A DNA stretch of 64,000 bases from CALGYY01 sp963678485 (GTDB lineage: Bacteria; Bacteroidota; Bacteroidia; Bacteroidales; CAIWKO01), in assembly GCA_963678485.1 (NCBI GenBank), contig OY782882.1, positions 4,402,001-4,466,000 of the forward strand. Direction: 5' to 3'. Positions 50,917 through 60,851 of the stretch are shown piece after piece (position 1 is the first letter of the stretch; every line of letters begins with the position of its first letter). The notes under the pieces are model-generated. The model did no database searches, was not told the DNA's origin, and saw nothing but the letters and a program-made list of their open reading frames with translations. The translations under genes and the position numbers were made by a program.

Positions 50917-52530
50917 ATGCGAAAATTTATTACATTTTTTAGAGCCTTTGCATTCGCAACGGCTTTAGGTGCAGTATGCACAATTAATGCACAGTCAATT
51001 ACTGAGAATTTTGACGATATTACAACCTTGACTGCTGCTGGTTGGGTTACACAAAATCTAAGTTCTCCCGTTGGTACAACAAACTGGTTTCAGGGAACCA
51101 GTGTTGCGGGTGGTGGACCTTTTGATGCATATAATGGTGCCGCTAGTGCATATATTGGAGCGAACTATAACAATACTACAGGTGGTACAGGTATTATTAG
51201 CAACTGGCTGATTATGCCTAATAGAACGCTGCGAAATGGGGATGTTCTTACTTTTTATTCTCGTAAACCTACAGGAACAGATTACCCTGATCGTCTTGAA
51301 GTTCGAATGAGTCCGAATGGTTTAAGTACCAGTGCTGGTTTAGGTTCTTCAGTTGGAGATTTTACCATACTTCTGTTTTCTATTAATCCAACGTTGGTTA
51401 CCGGTGTTTATCCGACTGCTTGGACCTTATATACGGTCACAATATCTGGATTACCAGCACCAACTTCTGGTCGTTTAGCATTTCGCTATTATGTTACTGG
51501 TGCGGGGCCAACTGGAACAAACTCTGACTATATCGGTATAGATGCAGTGAATTACACACCTTATGTTTGTCCGACGCTTACAATCACACCTGCAACACTA
51601 CCCGATGGTGTCGCTGGTACGACATACACACAGACACTTGGACAAACCGGTGCATTAGAAGCATACACCTATAGTGTTACAGCCGGGGCTGTTCCTCCTG
51701 GTCTTTCCTTATCGGCAGCTGGTGATTTGAGTGGGGATCCTACAGCAACTTCTACTTATAATTTTACAGTTAGCGTATCTGACGCAAGTGGCTGTTCAGG
51801 TTCCGGATCATACTCGATGACTATCGCCTGTCCTACTAATGGCGCGACTTTGAGCGCCTTTCCATCATTATGCAGTTATGATTCACCTTATACTTTAGTG
51901 GAAGGTAGTCCTGCAGGCGGAACATATAGTGGTACTGGTGTTTCTGGCGGCCAATTCGATCCGTCACAGCTCACTCAGAGCATCAGCTATTCCTTGACTG
52001 ATGCCTACGGTTGTTTCCAAACGGTGTCACAGCAAATCACTGTTAATACACCTCCAGTGGTCAGTGCTTCTGCTTCGGTAAATGATGTGTGTATTGATGG
52101 TGCTACAATAACGCTGACAGCTTCACCTCTTGGCGGAAGTTGGACTGGTGCCGGTGTTTCAGGCAGCGATTTTTCACCTGCAATTGCTGGTAGCGGAGTT
52201 CACAACCTAATCTATAGTTATACTGATGGAAATCTTTGCTCTGCCTCTGATACAACAACTGTTACAGTTAGCTTATGTGTGGGTGTTGAGGAACAAATTG
52301 ATGATGATGGGATAACAATTTATCCAAACCCGAGTAATGGCAGTTTTTATCTGAATTTATCTTCAGAAACGATGGTGAAGATATTCAACACACAGGGTCA
52401 GCTTATCTTATCAGAACCCAGGTCAGCCGGTGCTTCTGAAATAGACCTTACTCAATATCCAAATGGTATTTATCAGCTTAGTTTGACCATTAATGGAAAA
52501 GTGCTGAACAAAAGAATTATCAAACAATAG
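50917..52530 (+). CDS. T9SS type A secreted protein with choice-of-anchor J-like domain
   Basis: A 537-aa protein with signal peptide (1-25, INAQ). The first domain (about 26-215) begins SITENFDDITTLTAAGWVTQN and includes NWLIMPNRTLRNGDVLTFYSRK and RLEVRMSPNG, the pattern of the cleaved-adhesin or choice-of-anchor J domain. A putative-Ig (He_PIG-like) domain follows (about 218-300, YTQTLGQTGALEAYTYSVTAG), then two short Ig-like repeats. The C-terminal T9SS type A domain (about 458-537) has ITIYPNPSNGSFYLN and ends KRIIKQ. Adhesive or carbohydrate-binding function is inferred. It is monocistronic with its own terminator. Confidence 0.9.
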   Translation: MRKFITFFRAFAFATALGAVCTINAQSITENFDDITTLTAAGWVTQNLSSPVGTTNWFQGTSVAGGGPFDAYNGAASAYIGANYNNTTGGTGIISNWLIMPNRTLRNGDVLTFYSRKPTGTDYPDRLEVRMSPNGLSTSAGLGSSVGDFTILLFSINPTLVTGVYPTAWTLYTVTISGLPAPTSGRLAFRYYVTGAGPTGTNSDYIGIDAVNYTPYVCPTLTITPATLPDGVAGTTYTQTLGQTGALEAYTYSVTAGAVPPGLSLSAAGDLSGDPTATSTYNFTVSVSDASGCSGSGSYSMTIACPTNGATLSAFPSLCSYDSPYTLVEGSPAGGTYSGTGVSGGQFDPSQLTQSISYSLTDAYGCFQTVSQQITVNTPPVVSASASVNDVCIDGATITLTASPLGGSWTGAGVSGSDFSPAIAGSGVHNLIYSYTDGNLCSASDTTTVTVSLCVGVEEQIDDDGITIYPNPSNGSFYLNLSSETMVKIFNTQGQLILSEPRSAGASEIDLTQYPNGIYQLSLTINGKVLNKRIIKQ

Positions 52531-52547
52531 TTTTAGTATTGTTTCGA

Positions 52548-52577
52548 AAGCCCCGTCATTTATGGCGGGGCTTTTTT
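52548..52577 (+). terminator. Rho-independent terminator
   Basis: GCCCCGTCA (52550-52558) pairs with TGGCGGGGC (52563-52571), including one T-G pair, around TTTA, and is followed by six T to 52577. It lies 18 bases after the stop. Confidence 0.9.
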
Positions 52578-52772
52578 CTGTTTAAATCGTAGCTTTTTAT
52601 TGAATGCACTTTGGCTGTATTAGAACATGAAATTTGATATTGAATGTTATATTGCTTTTTTATAAATTTTTTTCATCCTTTGATTTAATAAATAGGCAGC
52701 CCGAAACTTAAGTGTATAAGACAAAAGCAATAAACAAGAATGATCGAAAGGTTTTAATTTGGTGTAAGTTAG

Positions 52773-52803
52773 TTTGAATCCATTTTTATTATTATTAATT
52801 TTG
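52773..52803 (+). promoter_or_regulatory. Promoter of the beta-propeller T9SS protein
   Basis: TTTG (52773-52776) and TAATTTTG (52796-52803), separated by 19 bases, match both Bacteroidota promoter elements exactly. The start codon is at 52872, giving a leader of about 60 bases. The rest of the 341-base gap from 52531 holds only the terminator above. Confidence 0.65.
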
Positions 52804-52871
52804 TATCACAAAGTGTTGTTAATGGATTTTCATTGAAATATTAACAATTAAGTAATTAAAATGTATTTAAT

Positions 52872-54512
52872 ATGAAGAAGATTTTACTTAGCATTGTTTT
52901 TTTGATAATCGCCTTAACAGCGTCCAATCACGTTGAGGCCCAGGCTCCGAATTGGTTATGGTCGACAAACGCAGGTGACAATAGCTATGATGAGGCTTTT
53001 TCTGTTGCCTACGACCCTCATGGTAACTGCTATGTCGTTGGTTATTACAATACATATATTTATAATTTGCCTCATTCGAATGGTCCCGATGGTTTTCTGG
53101 CAAAGTACGATCCGTCGGGCAATTTGATTTGGACTGCTGCTCTGAGTGATACAGGAAGGGAGCGCATTACAAACATTGCGTTTGACAAATTGGGTAACTA
53201 TTATATTGTCGGCATTTTTGACGGGCCTAAATTGGAGTTGTGCACAGAGAATTTTGTAAATGCTGCTGAGAATGCATATGATATTTTTGTTGCAAAATTT
53301 GATTCTTCAGATCAATGCGTATGGGCCAGACATGCCGGAGGCGCTGACGACGAATTGCCAACATCAATAGCAGTGGACTCAATTGGTAATTGTTATATTA
53401 CCGGAAGTTTTAATAGTGCATCGATTACATTTGGCGCTTATCCATTGGTGAACTCAGGGGGCAGTAATTCGGAAATATTTATCGTTAAATACGATCCTTC
53501 AGGCACGGTATTTTGGGCAAGATCAGCCACTGGAACCATTGCCAGTGCTGAAACTTCAAAATCTATTGCCATCGATAAAATAGGCAATAGTTATATTACC
53601 GGTAGTTTTAATGCCGATACATTATGGTTTGATGCGATACCATTAAAGAAGATTACGAATTTCAATATGTATATGGCCAAATTTGCGCCTAACGGAAGTG
53701 CGCTGTGGGCTATTCGATCGGTTGGAACTGGCGATTCTCAGGGAAATACTGTGACTGTTGACGCTGAATCAAATTGTTATCTTGGTGGTTCTTTTAAAAA
53801 CAATATCGTTTTTGGCGACACTACATTAAGCAGTGCAGGATACAGAGATGTTTTTATTGTGAAATACGGTGCTGATTCAACTGTTCAATGGGCTCGTGCT
53901 GCAGGTGGGACCGCTGATGATGAAGCAAGTGTGCTTGCTACTGATAAGCTTGGCTATTGTTATCTTAGTGGATATTTTAAGAGCGCGTCCATCAATTTTG
54001 CAAGCTCGCCACTCACCAACCAAGGAAGCGGCTTTAGTGATATTTTTATTACGGAGTATTCGCCTGATGGCTCGGTTGTCTGGTCAAAATCTATTGGGGG
54101 TGCAACCAATGATACACCCAATGCTATTGCGCCGGATGAGTCGCGCGATTTTATTATTGCAGCAAGCTTTGGGAGTACCAGCATCACCATCGGCGATTCT
54201 ACATTATACAATGCAGGTACAGTGGATGTCCTAGTAGCAAAATCTGGTAACTGGCCTGTGTCGGGCATTTCAGATGCAGAGGATCTCTCACCGGTTCAAA
54301 TTTATCCCAATCCCGCCAATGATTATATTATGGTTAGTTCGAGCCAGAATTTGGCCATCGAGATTATCAATTTACAGGGACAAATTTGCAAGAGCATAAA
54401 TTCTGAAGCGACTCAATCAAGAGTAGGTTTAAGTGAGTTAGCTCCCGGCATTTATTTATTAAATGTCAGAAGTGACCGCGCGTTTCAGACATTCAAGCTG
54501 ATTAAATTATAA
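52872..54512 (+). CDS. T9SS type A secreted protein with SBBP-like beta-propeller repeats
   Basis: A 546-aa protein with signal peptide (1-24, VEAQ). It holds about seven repeats of 55-65 residues (about 25-455), each with 'KYD.SG...WA...G....D....I..D..GN.YI.G.F....' as in LDSIGNCYITGSFNSAS and IDKIGNSYITGSFNADT. This SBBP pattern predicts a seven-bladed propeller. The C-terminal T9SS type A domain (about 470-546) has VQIYPNPANDYIMV and ends TFKLIKL. A binding function is inferred; no enzyme motif is visible. Confidence 0.88.
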   Translation: MKKILLSIVFLIIALTASNHVEAQAPNWLWSTNAGDNSYDEAFSVAYDPHGNCYVVGYYNTYIYNLPHSNGPDGFLAKYDPSGNLIWTAALSDTGRERITNIAFDKLGNYYIVGIFDGPKLELCTENFVNAAENAYDIFVAKFDSSDQCVWARHAGGADDELPTSIAVDSIGNCYITGSFNSASITFGAYPLVNSGGSNSEIFIVKYDPSGTVFWARSATGTIASAETSKSIAIDKIGNSYITGSFNADTLWFDAIPLKKITNFNMYMAKFAPNGSALWAIRSVGTGDSQGNTVTVDAESNCYLGGSFKNNIVFGDTTLSSAGYRDVFIVKYGADSTVQWARAAGGTADDEASVLATDKLGYCYLSGYFKSASINFASSPLTNQGSGFSDIFITEYSPDGSVVWSKSIGGATNDTPNAIAPDESRDFIIAASFGSTSITIGDSTLYNAGTVDVLVAKSGNWPVSGISDAEDLSPVQIYPNPANDYIMVSSSQNLAIEIINLQGQICKSINSEATQSRVGLSELAPGIYLLNVRSDRAFQTFKLIKL

Positions 54513-54922
54513 GCGCTTACCTATGCTGTCCATTAGTTCGATGTTAGGGTTGTCGCTATAACCAACTGATAAATTTACATAAAGGTCATTGCCCTCAATC
54601 GATTGTTGAAAATACTTTTCCTTCCTTCTATACAATCATGGATTCCATAATAATTGGAACATATTGTTGTAAGTTGTCGATTGGCAATAATTACAACTAG
54701 TATTCGATGAATGTGTGGTCTTTAGAAGACTATCTGCTGAACTTTTTATTCACTTCTTAAGTCTTGTTTAGGTATTCATCTAAGAGGCTTACTTTATTAA
54801 ATTAAACATCATGTAGTGACGGAATACCATTTTCGGGTGACACAATTCATCCATTAAGTGATTATGTTTTTTTTCGGACTCCACGTGTTCTACTTTTGCT
54901 TATATAAAAAAATGCAGGAAAT
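54513..54922. other. Intergenic stretch before the DUF1566 protein
   Basis: A 410-base gap with no gene. It contains AT-rich sequence with no evident hairpin terminator for the preceding gene, and a TACTTTTG -7 element (54891-54898) for the next gene. Confidence 0.6.
54891..54898 (+). promoter_or_regulatory. Bacteroidota -7 element for the DUF1566 protein gene
   Basis: TACTTTTG matches TAnnTTTG, 24 bases before the ATG at 54923. No clear TTTG at -33. Confidence 0.45.
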
Positions 54923-56476
54923 ATGAAACCATTATTGAAAAGATCACTTGTGGTCAGCGCTATTATGACAATTTGTTTAGTAACAATGACACGCTTAATT
55001 GGATTTAGCCAAATCCTTACGTATCCAATTGTTGGAACGGGTCAGACAATTTCTTATGACACAACGCAGGCAATCACGATGCCTGTCACAGGTCAGCCAT
55101 TTTATGGACAGAATTCGAATCATCCCGGAACCATGCGATCTTATACTAACAATGGTGATGGCACTGTAACCGATAATGTAAGCGGGCTGATGTGGCAGCA
55201 AACTGAGGACAGAAACGGTGACGGTGAAATTAATTTTTATGATAAGCTGACCTATAATGAGGCTATGGATAGCGCTGCAATTTGTAATACGGGCGGTTAC
55301 AATGATTGGCGTTTACCGACGATTAAAGAGTTATATTCTCTTGCCATGTTTTTTGGAGTTGAGCCAGGCCCAGGACAGTCCACTTGTATAAAATTTATAG
55401 ATACCACTTACTTCAATGTCGGTTACGGCGATGTGAACTCACTATCGCACGGCGATCTTGGAACTGAGCGGATTATTGATGGACAAATTGCTTCTTCAAC
55501 ATTATATGTAAGCACAACAATGGGTGTTGTGGAAACTATGTTCGGGTTCAATTTTATAGATGGACGTATTAAAGGATATCCAACTACTAGCAGCGTTCCG
55601 GAAGATGGGCAAGCAAAGCATTACTATATATTATATGTTCGTGGAAATTCAGTCTATGGAACCAATCAATTTGTCGACAACGGAAATGGAACCATTACCG
55701 ATAATGCAACCGGATTGATGTGGATGCAAAACGATAACGGTAGCGACCTGCTATGGAAGGACGCATTAAGTTATGCTGAAAACCTCACCTTTGCTGGCTA
55801 TTCAGATTGGCGATTACCGGATGTCAAAGAATTGCAAAGTATAGTTGACTATGACCGTTCGCCGGCAACAACAAGTTCTGCAGCTATTGATCCGATTTTC
55901 AATTGCACCTCCATAACCAATGAAGGTGGTGTCGCAGATTTTCCATGGTATTGGAGCAGTACTACTTTTTCTGGTCAATCACAGACAAATGGACCAAGCG
56001 CCTGTTATATCTGCTTCGGAAGAGCGATGGGCTATTTTACAGGCTTTGGTTTAGGATGGACTGATATTCATGGTGCCGGATGCCAACGCAGCGATCCGAA
56101 ACCAAAAAGCTTTAGTGCATTTACACAAAATGGAACCGGGTATTACAATGCAAATGCTCCACAGGGCGATGCAGTAAGGATATACAATTATGCTCGTCTG
56201 GTTCGTAATGCGGAACCGGCTTCTATCAACGAAAACACGAGTCCTGATTTGTTTGATGTATATCCGAATCCAACGTCAAATGAAGTAGTAATTGAAATGC
56301 ATGGAAATAGTAAGACGGTGATATTTGAAATGTTTAATTCAATGGGTCAAATCGTCAAAACAGGTAGTTTCATTGAAAATACCACAGTGCAGCTTGATGC
56401 CTTTGCACCTGGTATCTATTTTATAAAGATAAATAATGGAAATATATATAAAATAAAGAAGATTGTTAAAGAATGA
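54923..56476 (+). CDS. T9SS type A secreted protein with two DUF1566 (Lcl-like) domains
   Basis: A 517-aa protein. The N-terminus is a signal sequence with a basic start (MKPLLKRSLVVSAIMTICLV). Two DUF1566/Lcl_C domains follow: about 68-245, with DNVSGLMWQQTED and GGYNDWRLPTIKELYSL, and about 250-435, with DNATGLMWMQNDN and GYSDWRLPDVKELQSIVDYDR. The C-terminus (about 440-517) is a T9SS type A domain (DVYPNPTSNEVVIE...KKIVKE). DUF1566 modules have a C-type-lectin-like fold, so ligand binding at the surface is plausible. It precedes a TonB-dependent receptor gene by 57 bases and may share its transcript. Confidence 0.87.
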   Translation: MKPLLKRSLVVSAIMTICLVTMTRLIGFSQILTYPIVGTGQTISYDTTQAITMPVTGQPFYGQNSNHPGTMRSYTNNGDGTVTDNVSGLMWQQTEDRNGDGEINFYDKLTYNEAMDSAAICNTGGYNDWRLPTIKELYSLAMFFGVEPGPGQSTCIKFIDTTYFNVGYGDVNSLSHGDLGTERIIDGQIASSTLYVSTTMGVVETMFGFNFIDGRIKGYPTTSSVPEDGQAKHYYILYVRGNSVYGTNQFVDNGNGTITDNATGLMWMQNDNGSDLLWKDALSYAENLTFAGYSDWRLPDVKELQSIVDYDRSPATTSSAAIDPIFNCTSITNEGGVADFPWYWSSTTFSGQSQTNGPSACYICFGRAMGYFTGFGLGWTDIHGAGCQRSDPKPKSFSAFTQNGTGYYNANAPQGDAVRIYNYARLVRNAEPASINENTSPDLFDVYPNPTSNEVVIEMHGNSKTVIFEMFNSMGQIVKTGSFIENTTVQLDAFAPGIYFIKINNGNIYKIKKIVKE

Positions 56477-56533
56477 AGACGATTGGATTAAAAAGCAAAA
56501 TAGTATTGCTTCTTATAATATCCACCTAAAATT

Positions 56534-58903
56534 ATGAAAAAATACATTTTGATTATTTTTCTCTTTTTGGCTCAGTTGTCATTTGCGCAAAGTAAAGATA
56601 ACAAGCAAAACATAAGAGGTGTGGTGAGCGATAAACTTTCGCAATCGACCATTCCTGGGGCAATTGTTCAAATTACAGATAGTATTCAACAAAAAGTCGC
56701 GCAATCCGATATAAAAGGGAATTATGTTCTTTCGAATGTGGCTCCTGGAAGATATGAGCTAAAAATATCGATTTTAGGATATAAAGATGTGTTTGTTCCT
56801 AATGTGCTTGTTACTTCCGGTAAAGAAACCATTCTGGACGTCAGTATGGAAGAGGATATAAAACTTTTAAAAGAAGTAGTCATTACCGATAATAATAAAG
56901 ACAAAACAATAAACAGTTTGTCGACCATCAGTTCGCGAATGTTTTCCATGGAAGAAGTGAACCGCTATGCTGGCGGGCGGAGCGACCCCGCACGCTTGGC
57001 CGCAAATTTTGCGGGAGTGAATGCACCGGATGATTCCAGAAATGATATCGTTATTCGAGGTAATTCACCAGTAGGCGTACTATGGCGCATTGATGGAATG
57101 GATGTCACCAATCCTAACCATTTTGCAACAATTGGTACAACCGGTGGAGCGGTGAGTGCTTTAAATCCAAATATGCTGAAGAGTTCCGATTTTTTAACTT
57201 CGGCTTTTCCGGCGGAATACGGCAATGCGACTGCCGGTGTGTTTGATCTTGGTTTTAGAAATGGAAATACTCAAAAAAGAGAAACATCAGCGCAGCTTGG
57301 TCTCATCACCGGTTTGGAAGCAATGACAGAAGGACCTATCAGCAAGAAGAACAGTTCGTCCTATCTGGTCGGCTACAGATATTCACTGGCAGGCCTAGCA
57401 CAAGCGGCGGGAATTAATATTGGTACTTCATCAACGCCCGTGTATCAGGATCTTTCATTTAAAATAAATAGTGGTGATACCAAAGCTGGTCGATTCACCC
57501 TGTTTGGCATATTAGCCGGCAGTACGATTGCTATTGAAAGTGCTAAACCTACCTCAGGAACTTTATATGGTAATGGAAATAAAGTGGATTTTAATAGTAA
57601 AATCGGGATTGGGGGATTAAAGCACTTCAAGCAAATCAATAGTAAATCTTTTATAAGTACTACGATTGGAATCAATTATTCCAATAACAAGCAGTTGAAT
57701 TTTGCTTATGATTCTTCGGGTAATTCATACAGCAGAGAGGAAAATAAGACCAGGAAAACGTCTTATGAATTCATTTCGAATTACAATTTAAAAATCAATA
57801 GCCGTCTGTTTTTTAAAACAGGGATACAGCTCGAATATATGAATTTGTATCTATTCAGCAGAGATCGGAAACAGGAGGCTGATGCATGGAGTCAGACATG
57901 GGATTATAATAGCTATACTTCATTGGCCCAGGCCTACGCACACCTTAAATATTGTGTTACTAAAAAGCTTACTTTGAATGTTGGCCTACATGCTCAGGAA
58001 TTCTTTTTGAATCATTCGTATTCAATTGAACCTCGTCTGGGAATGACTTATCAATTAAATGAGAAGAATAGTTTTAGCTTTGGTTATGGTCTGCATTCGC
58101 AATTACAACCACTGAACGTATATTTTCTGCAAACGCAAAATACAGACGGCACTTATAGTTATAACAATGAGGATCTTGGTTTTACAAAAAGCCATCATTT
58201 TGTGTTAGGATATAATCTTCAACCATTTAAGGACTGGCGGTTAAAAGTGGAAGCCTACTATCAATATCTTTACAATGTGCCGGTGAATACCTATTCAAGC
58301 AGTTACTCCATGCTGAACACTGGTGCAAGTTTTAAAACCGATCTGGAAGATAGTCTTACAAATACTGGTACAGGAAGCAATTATGGGGTAGAACTCACCA
58401 TCGAAAAATTCTTCAGTAAAGGATATTATGGCTTATTCACGGGTTCAGTTTACCAGTCAAAATATATTGCAAGCGATGGAGTGGAAAGGAACACTGCCTT
58501 TAACGGAAGATATGTGTTTAATTTATTGGGCGGAAAAGAATTTAAACTTGGACAGGCAAAAAGAAATGCCATCACCACTGACATGAAAGTTACCTATGCT
58601 GGGGGGCGCTGTTATACGCCAATTGATTTAGATGCTTCCCAAATGTTTCGTCGTGAAGTCGTGAAAAGCGATGAATATGCCTATACCAGCCATTATTCCG
58701 ACTATTTCAGAACGGACTTTAAGGTGGGATATACGCTGAATAGCAAGAGAAAAAAATTATCTCAATCTTTTTCTTTAGATTTACAGAACATAACAAATAA
58801 TAAAAATGTTTTCTCACAGAGTTATGACGATCGAAGGCAAACGATAAGTACAACTTACCAACTAGGTTTTTTTCCGAATTTTATTTATAAAATACAGTTT
58901 TAG
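56534..58903 (+). CDS. TonB-dependent receptor with carboxypeptidase-like regulatory domain
   Basis: A 789-aa outer-membrane receptor. Signal peptide 1-20 (FAQ), a carboxypeptidase regulatory-like (CarboxypepD_reg) domain (about 27-105, IRGVVSDKLSQSTIPGAIVQI, GYKDVFVPNV), a plug domain (about 135-235, RSDPARLAANFAGVNAPDD, NDIVIRGNSPVGVLWRIDGMDVTNPNHF) and a beta-barrel to the end. It is shorter than SusC proteins and no SusD follows, so the cargo is not a typical glycan PUL substrate. The kinase gene starts 14 bases downstream, suggesting ligand sensing or feedback. Confidence 0.9.
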   Translation: MKKYILIIFLFLAQLSFAQSKDNKQNIRGVVSDKLSQSTIPGAIVQITDSIQQKVAQSDIKGNYVLSNVAPGRYELKISILGYKDVFVPNVLVTSGKETILDVSMEEDIKLLKEVVITDNNKDKTINSLSTISSRMFSMEEVNRYAGGRSDPARLAANFAGVNAPDDSRNDIVIRGNSPVGVLWRIDGMDVTNPNHFATIGTTGGAVSALNPNMLKSSDFLTSAFPAEYGNATAGVFDLGFRNGNTQKRETSAQLGLITGLEAMTEGPISKKNSSSYLVGYRYSLAGLAQAAGINIGTSSTPVYQDLSFKINSGDTKAGRFTLFGILAGSTIAIESAKPTSGTLYGNGNKVDFNSKIGIGGLKHFKQINSKSFISTTIGINYSNNKQLNFAYDSSGNSYSREENKTRKTSYEFISNYNLKINSRLFFKTGIQLEYMNLYLFSRDRKQEADAWSQTWDYNSYTSLAQAYAHLKYCVTKKLTLNVGLHAQEFFLNHSYSIEPRLGMTYQLNEKNSFSFGYGLHSQLQPLNVYFLQTQNTDGTYSYNNEDLGFTKSHHFVLGYNLQPFKDWRLKVEAYYQYLYNVPVNTYSSSYSMLNTGASFKTDLEDSLTNTGTGSNYGVELTIEKFFSKGYYGLFTGSVYQSKYIASDGVERNTAFNGRYVFNLLGGKEFKLGQAKRNAITTDMKVTYAGGRCYTPIDLDASQMFRREVVKSDEYAYTSHYSDYFRTDFKVGYTLNSKRKKLSQSFSLDLQNITNNKNVFSQSYDDRRQTISTTYQLGFFPNFIYKIQF

Positions 58904-58916
58904 AAAAGCATCAGAC

Positions 58917-59978
58917 ATGTTGAAGTCAAAAAGGATAATTATTGTACTGTATTTTCTCATCTGGGCTTTGGTCTTTCTCGGTCCCTATTTGAGAAATATG
59001 CATGACATGAATGATCACAACCTGGGCAGAATGATTGGAGATTGGATCAACCTTTTTATGTTTTTTATTTTATTCCTGATTAATTTATATTTCTTAGTTC
59101 CAAAACTACTGTTTCAGGAGAAAAAACCGCAATATGTAATAATTGTAATTGTAACTATATTATTGGTCGTAGGCATTGATATCCTGTTACATTATGTTCT
59201 CATGCTTCCGAAAGCACATGAAATTGGGTTGCGCCCGAATGAACCTCGCTCGGAGTCGCTGTTTGCGCAAGGTTCTATATTTGGAAATTTTTTTAATAAT
59301 TTGATTACTGCTATTCTGATTATTGGAACAAGTACTGCCATTGAGCTTGTATATAAATGGTCAGCTGAAGAAAAGCGGAGAAAAGATATTGAGAAGGAAC
59401 AGCTCAAAACCAACCTTGCTTTATTACGACATCAGGTAAGTCCGCATTTTTTTATGAATACACTCAATAATATCCACTCCCTAATTGAAATAAATTCAGA
59501 AAAGGCACAGGATGCAGTGGTGAGGCTTTCAACGCTTATGCGCTATTTGCTTTATGATTCGGCGCAAAACACGATTGAGCTAAAAAAGGAGATTGAATTC
59601 ATTCATAGCTTTATTTCACTCATGCAGCTGCGACATTCGGATGAAGTTGAAGTTACTAAAGTGCTTCCCAGAAATATTCCCGAGGTCAGAATTCCCCCGA
59701 TGCTTTTCATCTCGTTCCTCGAAAATGCATTCAAACATGGAGTGAGTTACCCGCTGAAATCGTATATTTATTTGGAAATTCAGGTGGATAATACAAGTCT
59801 GATTTGTACGATAAAAAACAGTAAGCATAACGTTGCAACAAAATACAAGGGAGAATACTCAGGAATGGGTATCGATAACATTAAAGAGAGCTTGAAATTG
59901 CTGTATGGGGATAAATATCGCTTGAATATCCTTGATAAAGAAAATGAATTTGAAGTGAACCTTAGCATTCCTTTATGA
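58917..59978 (+). CDS. LytS-type sensor histidine kinase
   Basis: A 353-aa inner-membrane kinase. Four hydrophobic spans (about 7-25, 43-62, 73-95 and 124-145) are followed by a coiled region and a His_kinase domain with the phosphorylation site His177 in RHQVSPHFFMNTLNNIHSLI. The ATPase part has PPMLFISFLENAFKHG (N box) and the G box in YSGMGIDNIKESL. It lacks a separate sensor domain, so it may sense membrane or periplasmic state. It overlaps its regulator by 4 bases and follows the receptor by 14 bases. Confidence 0.93.
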   Translation: MLKSKRIIIVLYFLIWALVFLGPYLRNMHDMNDHNLGRMIGDWINLFMFFILFLINLYFLVPKLLFQEKKPQYVIIVIVTILLVVGIDILLHYVLMLPKAHEIGLRPNEPRSESLFAQGSIFGNFFNNLITAILIIGTSTAIELVYKWSAEEKRRKDIEKEQLKTNLALLRHQVSPHFFMNTLNNIHSLIEINSEKAQDAVVRLSTLMRYLLYDSAQNTIELKKEIEFIHSFISLMQLRHSDEVEVTKVLPRNIPEVRIPPMLFISFLENAFKHGVSYPLKSYIYLEIQVDNTSLICTIKNSKHNVATKYKGEYSGMGIDNIKESLKLLYGDKYRLNILDKENEFEVNLSIPL

Positions 59979-60694
59979 AGATAAAATGCATTGCCATCGA
60001 CGACGAACCACTGGCAGTAAAAAAGATAGCAGCCTATATTGAAAAAATTCCATTCTTAGAATTGGTGGCGGAATGCCGTAGTGCTTTTGAAGCAATTAGC
60101 GTCATTAAGGAAAATACAGTACAACTCCTGTTTATTGATATTAATATGCCCGATCTGAACGGATTGGAATTCGTAAAATCATTAACCGAAAAACCCTATA
60201 TCGTTTTCACTACTGCCTACAGCGAATATGCCGTGGATGGTTTTAAGGTCGATGCCGTAGATTACTTATTAAAACCAATCGTCTTTGGCGATTTTCTGAA
60301 AGCTGCAAACAAGGTTAAAACTCTTGTTGATTTATCAGCTAAAAAGCATAAGGAAACCGTCAATACTACGGCGGATCATTTATTCGTAAAATCAGAATAT
60401 AAGCTTATCCGCATCGAACTGGAAGAGATAAAATACATTGAAAGTCAGCACGAGTATATTAAAATCCATTTGGTCAATAGTAAACCAGTGATGACACAGC
60501 TGAGTTTGAAGGCCATCGAAGAGCAATTGCCGGACGAACGATTCATGAGGGTTCATCGTTCGTATATCGTAAATCTGAAAAAGATTTCAGTGATAGAAAG
60601 GAATAGGATAGTTTTTGATGGCAGCGTGTTCATCCCAATTGGCGATCAATACAAAGATGGTTTTCAAAAATATATTGATACACATTTTATCTGA
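59975..60694 (+). CDS. LytTR-family response regulator
   Basis: A 239-aa regulator. A receiver domain (about 1-120) has the acidic pair DDEP (9-12), the phospho-acceptor Asp55 in LLFIDINMPDLNG, the Thr in VFTTAYSEYAVDGF and Lys in DYLLKPI. The LytTR DNA-binding domain (about 133-237) includes HLFVKSEYKLIRIELEEIKYIES and RFMRVHRSYIVNLKKI. It is the partner of the upstream kinase (4-base overlap). Targets are unknown; the genes from 54923 onward are obvious candidates. Confidence 0.95.
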   Translation: MKIKCIAIDDEPLAVKKIAAYIEKIPFLELVAECRSAFEAISVIKENTVQLLFIDINMPDLNGLEFVKSLTEKPYIVFTTAYSEYAVDGFKVDAVDYLLKPIVFGDFLKAANKVKTLVDLSAKKHKETVNTTADHLFVKSEYKLIRIELEEIKYIESQHEYIKIHLVNSKPVMTQLSLKAIEEQLPDERFMRVHRSYIVNLKKISVIERNRIVFDGSVFIPIGDQYKDGFQKYIDTHFI

Positions 60695-60851
60695 CCGTTT
60701 CCTGACATACCTTGTTCTTGTAAACGTTGTGTCTTTTTCTCGGGAGAAACTATTGTCACAATAGGCTTTTCTTCTGATAAAGAATTTTTCTTTGATAAAT
60801 GACAGCATACACTTCTTTGATCAAGGCAAGAAGAAAATTATATTTTCTACA

